Positions 17,012 to 24,380 of a stretch of 32,544 bases of DNA are shown piece after piece. Within the stretch, counting starts at the first letter, position 1; each line of letters opens with the position of its first letter. The notes below the pieces were generated by a model that searched no databases, was not told where the DNA came from, and worked only from the letters and a program-made list of their open reading frames with translations. Source of the DNA: Verrucomicrobiales bacterium (GTDB taxonomy: Bacteria; Verrucomicrobiota; Verrucomicrobiia; Limisphaerales; JAYPXF01); the NCBI GenBank assembly GCA_002715965.1, contig PBAL01000068.1, positions 1 through 32,544 on the forward strand, in the 5' to 3' direction. The translations under genes and the position numbers were made by a program.

Positions 17012-17438
17012 CCCATCTTCCAGACGCTTGAAACGGACTCGCCGAAGCGAGGCCGCGTTCACGTTTGCCGAGATTCTCGCGGCAATGTTTTTCCTGGCGA
17101 TGGTGATTCCGGTGGCACTTCAGGGGATTCGTATTTCCAGCGATGCGGGAACGTTGGCCAGTCGCAAATCCACTGCCACCCGGCTTGGTGATTCGATGCT
17201 GAATGAACTGATGATCACCGACCAATGGCGCTCGGGCAGCACATCCGGGCAGTTCGATCCACCAAATGACCAGTACCGCTGGGAGATTGAAAGTCAGGCC
17301 TGGACGGAGCCGGGCATGACCGAGTTGAGCATTCGCGTCTTCTATCCAATGCGGGATCAGGAATTTGAAATCCTGCTGACCACCCTCGTTTCCGAGGAAG
17401 AAGACACCAGTGATCAGGAGGAGCAAGTCGCCCAATGA
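16995..17438 (+). CDS. gspI: Minor pseudopilin GspI-like
   Basis: A 147-residue prepilin with a basic leader (RRLKRTRRSEA) and cleavage at A21|F22, then FTFAEILAAMFFLAMVIPVA with Glu at +5. The early AEILAAM stretch and the short mature domain fit GspI. In T2SS, GspI is part of the pseudopilus tip with GspJ and GspK. It overlaps the end of gspH by 17 bp and shares an ATGA stop/start with gspJ at 17435-17438, so translation is probably coupled. Confidence 0.82.
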   Translation: MFVASDPSSRRLKRTRRSEAAFTFAEILAAMFFLAMVIPVALQGIRISSDAGTLASRKSTATRLGDSMLNELMITDQWRSGSTSGQFDPPNDQYRWEIESQAWTEPGMTELSIRVFYPMRDQEFEILLTTLVSEEEDTSDQEEQVAQ

Positions 17439-18169
17439 AGCTCTTCTCCACAACCCAGAACAGTCAGCGGCCGCAACTGGCGTTCACGCTGCTTGAACTG
17501 CTCGTCGCTTCCGGGATGTTTGCGATCATGATGGCATCCATTTCCACGGCCTTCTTTGGCGCCTACAAGCTTCGCGAAACGAACGAGGCGGATATCGAAG
17601 GCCAACACCAGATTCGCCGCGCCCTTGCCATCATCAAACGCGACCTGCGTTCCGCAACGCTCCCAAGCACGAATGACACGACCGCGATTAATGTCGGCAG
17701 CGAAGACGAAACCAACGCGACTGTCTTGGCGGGCGCGATGATGACTGATGTCGGAACGGCGCCCGGTTCGCAGTTTTTCTCCTTCTACACCACCAGCGGA
17801 ATCATTCGCACGAACCTGCCTTGGAACGAGATTCAGTATGTCGCCTACGAGTTGCGCCCCTCGATGAACCGCGAAACAAACGGACTCGATGTTGTCCGAA
17901 CCGCTCTTCAAAACCTGCTGACTGATACCGAGGACAGCCGCCAGGAACAGGTGCTTCTCTCGGGAGTGGAAACAATGCTCTTCGAATTCTTCGACGGCCA
18001 GACCTGGTTGGATTACTGGGATTCCACGACACAGGAACCGCAAGTTCCCCAGGCCGTTCGCGCCACGATTATGATGGTGCCCGAAGCAGGGCAGCAATTA
18101 GGTGATCTGATTTCTGTAGTTGCCCCGATTTCCGTACAAATCACCACCAACCAGGCATCCCTGAACTGA
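17435..18169 (+). CDS. gspJ: Minor pseudopilin GspJ-like
   Basis: A 244-residue prepilin cleaved at A16|F17 with FTLLELLVASGMFAIMMASI and Glu at +5. GspJ features are the longer mature domain and the conserved helix region HQIRRALAIIKRDLRSA. It is a pseudopilus tip component, partner of GspI and GspK. The start overlaps the gspI stop (ATGA). Its own stop at 18167-18169 overlaps an ATG at 18169 (TGATG), which opens a frame running through the repeat element that follows. Confidence 0.83.
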   Translation: MKLFSTTQNSQRPQLAFTLLELLVASGMFAIMMASISTAFFGAYKLRETNEADIEGQHQIRRALAIIKRDLRSATLPSTNDTTAINVGSEDETNATVLAGAMMTDVGTAPGSQFFSFYTTSGIIRTNLPWNEIQYVAYELRPSMNRETNGLDVVRTALQNLLTDTEDSRQEQVLLSGVETMLFEFFDGQTWLDYWDSTTQEPQVPQAVRATIMMVPEAGQQLGDLISVVAPISVQITTNQASLN

Positions 18170-18486
18170 TGAACGCGTTGCGCACAAGAAACGCCCGCAG
18201 CAGCCGAAGTGAGGCGGCTCCAAGTAGCTTCGAGTGCCACTCGAAGAGCGGCGGGGCGAGACGAGTCGGCTTGGGGATGAGTGGACGCGTGGGAATAGAG
18301 ACGCCCGACTTCGACTGCCAGCCGAAGCTACTATCGGCGTCTGGGCGAAGACGTGGTTCACCGTTGCTTGCCATCCGCGCGTCCATCCACCCGTTCTCCC
18401 TCACCCCGGCCCTCTCCCGCTGGGAGAGGGAGAAGACGCACCTGAACCTTGCGCGTGTCTTTTCACGCTGCTCCCGCAATTTATGA
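18169..18486 (+). other. 105-codon open frame through repeat DNA, coupled to gspJ and gspK
   Basis: This frame starts at an ATG overlapping the gspJ stop (TGATG at 18167-18171) and ends in a TGA at 18484-18486 overlapping the gspK ATG (ATGA). Its body is repeat DNA, so I do not claim a functional protein. It may let ribosomes pass from gspJ to gspK despite the insertion. The first residues (MNALRTRNARS) could be what remains of the original gspK start. Confidence 0.4.
18224..18435. repeat. Composite palindromic repeat, copy A
   Basis: Part 1 (18224-18331) is bounded by GTAGCTTCG and CGAAGCTAC in inverted orientation. It contains the perfect 19-base palindrome CTTCGAGTGCCACTCGAAG (18228-18246) and a related imperfect one at 18309-18327. 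Part 2 ends in a hairpin CCCTCTCCC-GCT-GGGAGAGGG (18410-18430) preceded by CTCACCCCGG, a short repeat widespread in GC-rich bacterial genomes. From the second palindrome to the hairpin it aligns with copy B at 21834-21956. It fills the 313-bp gap between gspJ and gspK. Confidence 0.85.
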
Positions 18487-19859
18487 ACCTCATCCCTCAA
18501 CATGGTTCCACCAACACGCGCTCCGGCGCAGCGTTGGTCATTGTGTTGTGGATCTCGTTCGGCCTGGTCAGCCTCACGCTATACTTTGGAAACTCCATGT
18601 CGTTGGAACTCAAGGCTTCCACTCACAGCGAAGCCGGCGTGCAGGCCGAATTGGCGGTTGAAGGTGCAGTCAACTATTCGCGTTACCTTCTGGACAATCT
18701 TGAAGAAGATGGACGCCTTCCGCTGGCTGAGGATTACATCACCGAGGAAGTTCCCGTGGGCAGATCAACCTTCTGGATTGTCGGACGCAATCCGGGTGGG
18801 CAGACGACTGAGCGCCCCTACTTCAACTTCATCGACGAGTCCGGGAAGCTGAATCTCAACACCGCCCTCTTCACCAACCTGATCGAGCTTCCGTTCATGA
18901 CCGAGGAGTTTGCGTATTCCATCATCGATTGGCGCGATGACGATGAGGAACCGCAGGACGCCGGTGCGGAGAGCGACACTTATCAACGTTTCGATCCACC
19001 GTATTTCGCGAAGAACTCCCGATTCGAATCCATCGAGGAACTGCGCATGGTGAACGGTTCCACCGATGAAATTCTCTATGGTGAGGACACCAACCAAAAC
19101 GGCGTTCTGGATCCAAACGAAAACGACGGCGACGCGTCTCCACCGAGCGACAACTCGGACGGCATCCTAGACATGGGCGTGCTCGAATACGTCACCGTTC
19201 ACAGCATTGAAGGGACGATGCAGACAAACGGTGATCCGAAGATTGCCTTCGTCTCCCAGAATCAGGGGCAGCAGGGCGGGCGCCAGGGTGGAACGACCGC
19301 AAGCCAGGATCTGCGCGATTACATGACGGAGATGCTCGGTGAAGAAACGGCCAACCAGGTCGCCGGTCGCGTCGGCAGCGCCACCTCGCTGTTGCAGTTC
19401 TATCAACTCAGCCAATTGACCCCGGACGAGTTCGCCCAGATCGACGACGCCTTGACCACCAGCTCAAACGCCGTGGAGGGTTTGATCAACGTCAACACCG
19501 CTTCCGCCGAAGTCCTCAACACCCTGCCGGGAATCGAATGGAACGACGCCGAAGCCATGGTCGCCCACCGCAACCAGAACGAGGCCGCCCAGAACAGCAT
19601 CGCGTGGGTCACCGATGTGATCGAAGACGAGGATGTTCTCAACGCCATCGGGCCGCTCATCACCGACAAGGGCTACCAATACACCGCGGACATCTCAGCC
19701 GTCGGCGAACACGGTCGCGGTTATCGGCGCACGCGGGTGATTTTCGACATCAGCGAAGACCGGGCAAAGATCGTTTACCGTCGCGAACTCAGCCGTTCCG
19801 GTTGGGCGCTTGGAAGAGAATTACGCGAAGAACTCTTCGCATCACTGCAACAGCAATGA
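18483..19859 (+). CDS. gspK: Minor pseudopilin GspK-like
   Basis: I choose ATG 18483 (MNLIPQHGSTNTRSG), giving 458 residues; the frame is open upstream to 18234 but that part is repeat DNA. The N-terminal membrane helix SGAALVIVLWISFGLVSLTL lacks Glu at +5, as is normal for GspK, with likely cleavage at G15|A16. The large globular domain carries the T2SSK helix-hairpin-helix motif VNTASAEVLNTLPGI and an acidic, Asn/Asp-rich stretch (DTNQNGVLDPNENDGD) that may bind calcium. GspK caps the pseudopilus tip. The stop overlaps the next ATG (ATGA at 19856-19859). Confidence 0.88.
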   Translation: MNLIPQHGSTNTRSGAALVIVLWISFGLVSLTLYFGNSMSLELKASTHSEAGVQAELAVEGAVNYSRYLLDNLEEDGRLPLAEDYITEEVPVGRSTFWIVGRNPGGQTTERPYFNFIDESGKLNLNTALFTNLIELPFMTEEFAYSIIDWRDDDEEPQDAGAESDTYQRFDPPYFAKNSRFESIEELRMVNGSTDEILYGEDTNQNGVLDPNENDGDASPPSDNSDGILDMGVLEYVTVHSIEGTMQTNGDPKIAFVSQNQGQQGGRQGGTTASQDLRDYMTEMLGEETANQVAGRVGSATSLLQFYQLSQLTPDEFAQIDDALTTSSNAVEGLINVNTASAEVLNTLPGIEWNDAEAMVAHRNQNEAAQNSIAWVTDVIEDEDVLNAIGPLITDKGYQYTADISAVGEHGRGYRRTRVIFDISEDRAKIVYRRELSRSGWALGRELREELFASLQQQ

Positions 19860-21277
19860 AGGGAAAGAAACAACCCAACTCGATACTGGGACTCACCTTC
19901 GAAGGGCGACGCCTCGAAAGCTCGCTCGTGAAGAAGGCGCGCGGGGGCTACCGCGTCTCCGCGTCAGCCAGTAATGAACTGACCCTCGATCCGCTCGTGG
20001 ATGATCCCGAGCTTGTGGGTCGCGAGATCAAGGACCGGCTGCACGAAGCCGGCGTTTCCGAAAAGCGCGTCGCCGTCGGCCTGCCGCTCGAATGGATGCT
20101 CAGCTCGCTCGTGAAACTCCCCGATCTGCCGGACGAACACATCGACGGTTTCATCCGTCTCCAGGCCGAACGCAGCTTCCCGTTTTCCATCGATGATCTC
20201 TGCGTTGACGTATCGAAGGTTGGCGCCGGCGAAGATCGGCACGCCTTGATCACCGCTGTTCCACGCAAGCACGTCGACCTGATGGAATCCGCGCTGGTTC
20301 ACGCGGGACTCAAGCCCATCAGCTTCTCCCTCGGCCAGCTCGCCCAGCAGAACACCCAAGACACCCGCGGTCACGCGAACATGTCCTTGTTCGTGAACAA
20401 TGATTCCGTTTCCGTGCTCATCACCAGCGCGGATCGGCCCGTGTGTGTGCGCTCCTTCAAGGATGCCTGGACCGGCGAAGAACCGGTTCGGCAGCTCGAC
20501 ACAAAAGCCATCGGACGCGAACTGCGTATCACCCTCGGTCAGATTCCGGTTGGTGTTCGCAGGGATCTCAAGTCCATCGACCTGATCGGTGCACCAGGCC
20601 TGACGAACAAACTTGCCGACGAGATTCGGCCGCGCGCCAAGGCACTTGGCCTGGAAGTATCGACCGCCGAGGCATTCCAACCCAACGGAGCGCCCGTCTC
20701 GCTGCCCTTCAGCGGTTCGGTTTCTCCGGCACTGGCGATCGCTGCCCGCTACCTCGACCAGAAAGCCTCCCCGCTCGAATATCTTCCGCCCAAGATCAGC
20801 CAGTGGCAGAAGCTGGCTGAGAAGGTCGCTTCCCGGCGCGCCGGCATCCTTGCCGGAACCGGCATTGCTGCAGTGGTGATCACCGCGGCAGCGTTCCTCT
20901 GGCAAAGCCACAAGCTTGCCGACCTGGAAACGCGCTGGGACAAAATGAGGGACAAGGTTTACGAACTGGAAGACGTTCAGTCGAACATCCGCAAGTTCCG
21001 TTCCTGGTATGACGTGTCTCAGCCTACCCTGAAGGTCTTGCGAGACCTCAGTCTGGCCTTTCCCGAGAACGACAGCATTACCGCCAAGACAATGGAGATC
21101 AAAGGCCGGAGCAAGATCGCGATCAGTGGAACAGCCCGCAATCCCCGTGCGGTGACCGCGTTGGCCGAAGCCCTTGCCGCGATGGAGAGTTTTACTGAAG
21201 TGAAGATTGAAACCATGCGAGGCGAGCCCGTGCAATGGAGCATCGTTTTCGTCCATCGGATCGGAGGTGCGCGATGA
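19856..21277 (+). CDS. gspL: GspL-like (PilM/PilN-type) assembly platform protein
   Basis: The start at ATG 19856 overlaps the gspK stop; 473 residues. Residues 1-300 form an actin-like cytoplasmic domain of PilM/GspL type (ILGLTFEGRRLESSLV, RVAVGLPLEWML, SPALAIAARYLD). A single membrane helix lies at about 329-349 (AGILAGTGIAAVVITAAAFLW), then a short coiled coil and a ferredoxin-like periplasmic domain resembling PilN (LSLAFPENDSITAKTMEIKG). GspL recruits GspE to the inner membrane and pairs with GspM. Its end overlaps the next gene by ATGA. Confidence 0.85.
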   Translation: MKGKKQPNSILGLTFEGRRLESSLVKKARGGYRVSASASNELTLDPLVDDPELVGREIKDRLHEAGVSEKRVAVGLPLEWMLSSLVKLPDLPDEHIDGFIRLQAERSFPFSIDDLCVDVSKVGAGEDRHALITAVPRKHVDLMESALVHAGLKPISFSLGQLAQQNTQDTRGHANMSLFVNNDSVSVLITSADRPVCVRSFKDAWTGEEPVRQLDTKAIGRELRITLGQIPVGVRRDLKSIDLIGAPGLTNKLADEIRPRAKALGLEVSTAEAFQPNGAPVSLPFSGSVSPALAIAARYLDQKASPLEYLPPKISQWQKLAEKVASRRAGILAGTGIAAVVITAAAFLWQSHKLADLETRWDKMRDKVYELEDVQSNIRKFRSWYDVSQPTLKVLRDLSLAFPENDSITAKTMEIKGRSKIAISGTARNPRAVTALAEALAAMESFTEVKIETMRGEPVQWSIVFVHRIGGAR

Positions 21278-21801
21278 ACCGAGAAGCCACGCTGAAACTG
21301 AGTGCAGGCATCGTGATCGCCCTGTTCTTCTTTGATAAGGCAGTTGTGGGCCCGCTGACTGCGAAGTGGAAAAAGACCGCTGAAAAGATCGCCTATGTCG
21401 AAGAAGATGTGACGAAGGGCGAACAGCTTCTCAAGCGAGAAGACGCCTTGCGCAGCCGCTGGGCGGACATGCGGGAAAACGCCATGCCCGCCGAACGCTC
21501 CGAGACCGAAAACCTCGTTCTCGAACGCATCGGCAACTGGGCGGGTGACGCGCGAATGGATATCAGCCAATACAACCCCAATTGGCGCGACGAAGACGAC
21601 CATGCCAAATACGTCTGCCGGCTGGAGGGCAGTGGTGACATGGAAGCTGTCATGCGCTTCCTCTACGACCTCGATGGAGATGAACAGGGCATCCGCGTCG
21701 AGAGCCTCGAACTCATTTCGCGTGACAAGAGCGGTCGACGTCTGGGAGTGGATGTCACCCTCAGCGGTCTGGAATTGCCACCGGAAAGGAAGAATCGATG
21801 A
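21274..21801 (+). CDS. gspM: GspM-like (PilO-type) assembly platform protein
   Basis: A 175-residue bitopic protein. ATG 21274 overlaps the gspL stop and has a good ribosome site (GGAGG, 5 bases upstream). A short cytoplasmic N-terminus and one membrane helix (LSAGIVIALFFFDKAVVGPL) are followed by a coiled-coil stretch (about 30-65) and a ferredoxin-like fold with FLYDLDGDEQGIRVESLELI, as in GspM/PilO. It would dimerise with GspL. The stop overlaps an ATG at 21798 that has its own strong ribosome site (AAAGGAAG). Confidence 0.78.
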   Translation: MNREATLKLSAGIVIALFFFDKAVVGPLTAKWKKTAEKIAYVEEDVTKGEQLLKREDALRSRWADMRENAMPAERSETENLVLERIGNWAGDARMDISQYNPNWRDEDDHAKYVCRLEGSGDMEAVMRFLYDLDGDEQGIRVESLELISRDKSGRRLGVDVTLSGLELPPERKNR

Positions 21802-22661
21802 AACAGAAAACACATGGAATCGCGGATGGTAGCTTCGAGTGCCAGTCGAAGCTTCTGGCGACAGGGCGAAGACACGCTTCACCGTTAATTTCTGATCGTG
21901 TGTCTATCCACTCGTTCTCTCTCACCCCGGCCCTCTCCCGCTGGGAGAGGGAGGGGCAATACAACGCTTCTCGTAATGAGAACGATCATTCGCAATTTGA
22001 CTCCCGCAACCTCCTCCCTCTCCCAGCGGGAGAGGGATTGAAGGTTAGGGAGAAGACACTCACCTGCCGTGCGTTCCCATTCGTCCAGAGCATGTTCGTA
22101 AAAGTTGCCTTCTTCCTTCTCCTCATCTCAGTTCTCCCCACCGAAGCCGCCGGCCCCCCGCGCGATGATTTCAAGGTGGTCGTCACTCGCAACATCTTCA
22201 ACCCCAACCGCGGATACAAACCGCCTCCACCCAAGAAAGAGAAACCCCGTCAGCCGGCACCTCCGCGCAAGGATGAATTCACGCTTACCGGTGTGATGAC
22301 TGCTCCGACCAACAGCTACGCGTTCTTCGATGGAACGGATCGGAGCTACCGGCGCGTCGCCCGCGTAAACGAGGAGATCGAGGAGTTCAAGGTCCTCAAA
22401 ATCAGCACCGACGGCGTGGAATTGAAATGGGGAACCAATACGGTCAAACTCGCACCACGCGAGCGTCTGACGAAAACCGGCGACGAGCCGTGGAAGAAAG
22501 GCGAAGGCCGAAGTAACCTCAAGAACTCGGGTTCGCTTTCCTCGACGAGTTCGAGCAGCTCAAGCTCGGATTCATCGGGCAAAGAATCAGAAGCGAGTTC
22601 CGAAGACGCCGAACGGAAGAAACGCCTGTTGGAGATTCTCAAGGCGCGACGAAAGAAATAG
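21798..22661 (+). CDS. gspC: GspC/PilP-like inner-membrane clamp protein with repeat-derived N-terminus
   Basis: The conserved part is residues 99-287, beginning at ATG 22092: a membrane/signal segment (FVKVAFFLLLISVLP), a VTRNIFNPNRGY motif as in GspC/PilP homology regions, a Pro/Lys-rich linker, a small beta domain (FTLTGVMTAPTNSYAFFDG to VKLAPRERL) and a Ser-rich, then basic tail. The same frame is open upstream to ATG 21798, which overlaps the gspM stop (ATGA) and has a strong ribosome site, whereas 22092 has none. Starting there adds 98 residues encoded by palindromic repeats. GspC is N-in with one membrane helix, so a cytoplasmic extension is tolerable. Start is the main doubt; GspC versus GspP-like naming is by position and domain. 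Confidence 0.65.
   Translation: MKQKTHGIADGSFECQSKLLATGRRHASPLISDRVSIHSFSLTPALSRWEREGQYNASRNENDHSQFDSRNLLPLPAGEGLKVREKTLTCRAFPFVQSMFVKVAFFLLLISVLPTEAAGPPRDDFKVVVTRNIFNPNRGYKPPPPKKEKPRQPAPPRKDEFTLTGVMTAPTNSYAFFDGTDRSYRRVARVNEEIEEFKVLKISTDGVELKWGTNTVKLAPRERLTKTGDEPWKKGEGRSNLKNSGSLSSTSSSSSSSDSSGKESEASSEDAERKKRLLEILKARRKK
21831..21956. repeat. Composite palindromic repeat, copy B
   Basis: It begins with the palindrome AGCTTCGA..TCGAAGCT (21831-21853) and ends with the hairpin CCCTCTCCC-GCT-GGGAGAGGG (21931-21951). It shares the order and most of the sequence of copy A, including GGGCGAAGAC, TTCACCGTT and a TCCATCCAC-like segment between the two parts. It lies inside the open frame joining gspM to gspC and encodes part of the GspC N-terminal extension. 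Confidence 0.85.
22013..22055. repeat. Hairpin repeat in inverted orientation
   Basis: CCCTCTCCC-AGC-GGGAGAGGG (22016-22036) followed by ATTGAAGGTTAGGGAGAAG is the reverse-orientation form of the hairpin unit at 21931-21951. The two can also pair with each other across 64 bases, so the gspM-gspC transcript may switch between two small hairpins and one long one. Confidence 0.8.
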
Positions 22662-22690
22662 CTCAATTTGAAACAGAAAAAATCACACCT

Positions 22691-23503
22691 ATGAAAACCT
22701 CTCTTCTCACCCTGCTCGCCTTCGCGCTGACTGCCGCGAATGGTCTGGCGCAAGATCGCCCGTCCCGCCCCGCCCCTGACAACGCTGCGACGGCTGCTGC
22801 GACTGCGGTAGCCGCCACAAACGCTCCCGCAAACATCAAACTCAACTTTCAGGACACGCCCATTGATTCCGTGCTCGAATATCTGGCCAAGGAAGCCGGC
22901 TTCACGGTCATCAAGGAGGCGGACATCAGTGGCAACATCAAGGCCTTCAGCGCTAAACCCCTCACGCGCGAACAGGCTTACGATGTGATCACCACACTTC
23001 TCTACGGCAAGGGATACGCCACCATCCGCAACGGCGATATCATCACCGTCGTCAGCGCGTCGGATGCCAAGCGCCGGCCGATCCCGATCAAGCAAGGCGC
23101 CAACCCCAACATGATTCCGCCCAACGACACGATGGTCACCCAGATCATTCCCGTGCGTTACGCAAACGCACAGGCCCTCGTCCAAAACCTCCAGCCGCTG
23201 ATGGACGAGGACGCGTCCATTTCAGCGAATGAGTCCAGCAACGCGCTTCTGATCACCGACACCCAGGTCAATATTCGTCGCATGGTACAGATTGTGCAGG
23301 CGCTCGACACCTCGATCTCCGGAATCACCGCGATGCGCGTTTACCCGTTGCGCAACGCCAGCGCAACCGAGGCAGCCAGCGTCTTGAACCAGGTCTTCAA
23401 CGGACAAACCAGCAGCACAGCCGGCCGTGGCAGTCCCTCGTCAAGTGGCCGAAGCAGCATGGCAGACATGATCAGCAGGATGCGCAGCCGAATGGGACGT
23501 TAA
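22691..23503 (+). CDS. gspD: Split secretin piece 1: N0-N1 and first half of N2
   Basis: A 270-residue exported protein. The signal peptide is residues 1-20 (cleaved A|Q). N0 is about 48-120 (IKLNFQDTPIDSVLEYLAKE, then ISGNIKAFSAKPLTREQAYD). N1, a secretin_N/KH-like domain, is about 149-208 (VTQIIPVRYANAQALVQNLQ, then SSNALLITDTQVNIRRMVQI). Residues 213-238 (AMRVYPLRNASATEAASVLN) are only the first strand and helix of another secretin_N domain; the protein then ends in a Ser/Gly/Arg/Met tail (239-270). The missing half of that domain opens the next gene. The stop TAA is 21 bp before the next ATG and in the same frame. The full secretin core is absent here. Last-but-two gene of the T2SS operon. 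Confidence 0.85.
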   Translation: MKTSLLTLLAFALTAANGLAQDRPSRPAPDNAATAAATAVAATNAPANIKLNFQDTPIDSVLEYLAKEAGFTVIKEADISGNIKAFSAKPLTREQAYDVITTLLYGKGYATIRNGDIITVVSASDAKRRPIPIKQGANPNMIPPNDTMVTQIIPVRYANAQALVQNLQPLMDEDASISANESSNALLITDTQVNIRRMVQIVQALDTSISGITAMRVYPLRNASATEAASVLNQVFNGQTSSTAGRGSPSSSGRSSMADMISRMRSRMGR

Positions 23504-23524
23504 ACATCAACCGGATCAATTATC

Positions 23525-24346
23525 ATGAAACTACGAATCGCAATTCTCACATTGATCACCCTCTTCATCGCGGACACCGCAATGGCACAATTCCCCGGTG
23601 GCGGCCGCTCAGGCGGTGGACGCACCGGCGCCCGGCCAAGCAGCCGAGGGAGCGGATCGAGCGCCGCGCTCCAGGCGCAGAACAAGATGCTCGCCGTCGC
23701 TGATGAACGCAGCAACTCGCTGATCATCATCGCACCCGAAGATCAGCTCCCTGGCATTGAGGACCTCATCAACGAACTCGACGCCAACGTCGACGACATC
23801 ACTGAGGTCAAGGTCTTCAAGCTGGAAAACGCCGACCCCCTCGAGATGGCCGAGCAGATCAATCAGCTCTTTGGCGGTCAAACTCAGAACCAGCAAAACC
23901 AGCAGGGTTCGCGCTTTGGTCCGGGATTCATGTTCAGCCGCTTCGGCGGGGGGTCCACTCAGCGTGGTGGGCAGAACAACAACCAACGCGGATTGCGCAG
24001 CGATCAGCAGGTGACGGCTGTGCCCGATCCACGCACGGCATCACTCATCGTCAGCGCGCCGCGGCAGATGATGCCCAGCGTGATCGAGCTGGTGGACGCC
24101 CTCGATGAAAGCCCGGCTCAACGAAAGAAGGTTTTCGTCTTTGATCTTCAGCACGCGGACGTGAACAACGCAGCGGAAATCATTCGCACGATGTTTGAAG
24201 ACGAGAACGCAAACACCCGCACCACCACCACGCAGCCCACCGCGTTGCAGCAACGCCAGGGAACGTTTGGAACGGCCGGCGCAACCAGCGGAACCATCGG
24301 TGCAACCACCGGACGTGGTGGCGCAGGGGGAGGCGGCCGTCGCTAG
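23525..24346 (+). CDS. gspD: Split secretin piece 2: second half of N2, N3, first half of N4
   Basis: A 273-residue exported protein. The signal peptide is residues 1-21 (IAILTLITLFIADTAMA|Q), followed by a Gly/Arg/Ser linker (22-47). Residues 54-87 (KMLAVADERSNSLIIIAPED) are the second half of a secretin_N domain, with no first half in this chain. A complete secretin_N domain lies at 94-196 (VKVFKLENADPLEMAEQINQ ... DPRTASLIVSAPRQMMPSVI) with a 44-residue Gln/Gly/Asn-rich loop in its middle. Residues 201-228 (KVFVFDLQHADVNNAAEIIR) are the first half of a further domain, ended by a Thr/Gly-rich tail. The next gene supplies its second half. It would form periplasmic rings with pieces 1 and 3. 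Confidence 0.85.
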   Translation: MKLRIAILTLITLFIADTAMAQFPGGGRSGGGRTGARPSSRGSGSSAALQAQNKMLAVADERSNSLIIIAPEDQLPGIEDLINELDANVDDITEVKVFKLENADPLEMAEQINQLFGGQTQNQQNQQGSRFGPGFMFSRFGGGSTQRGGQNNNQRGLRSDQQVTAVPDPRTASLIVSAPRQMMPSVIELVDALDESPAQRKKVFVFDLQHADVNNAAEIIRTMFEDENANTRTTTTQPTALQQRQGTFGTAGATSGTIGATTGRGGAGGGGRR

Positions 24347-24380
24347 AGACTGGGACTCATCACAGGAACAAAGGGATTTT

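Noticed and set aside
19964..21256. Minus-strand open frame of 430 codons opposite gspL
   Set aside because: Antisense shadow of a gene with GspL features and ATGA overlaps at both ends.
18394..22055. CRISPR-like repetition of the CCCTCTCCC hairpin
   Set aside because: Only three copies, two orientations, irregular spacing of kilobases and no spacers; these are REP-type palindromes.
23501..23524. Programmed readthrough of the TAA joining secretin pieces 1 and 2
   Set aside because: They are in the same frame, but readthrough would place a hydrophobic signal peptide inside the N2 loop, and piece 2 has its own ATG.
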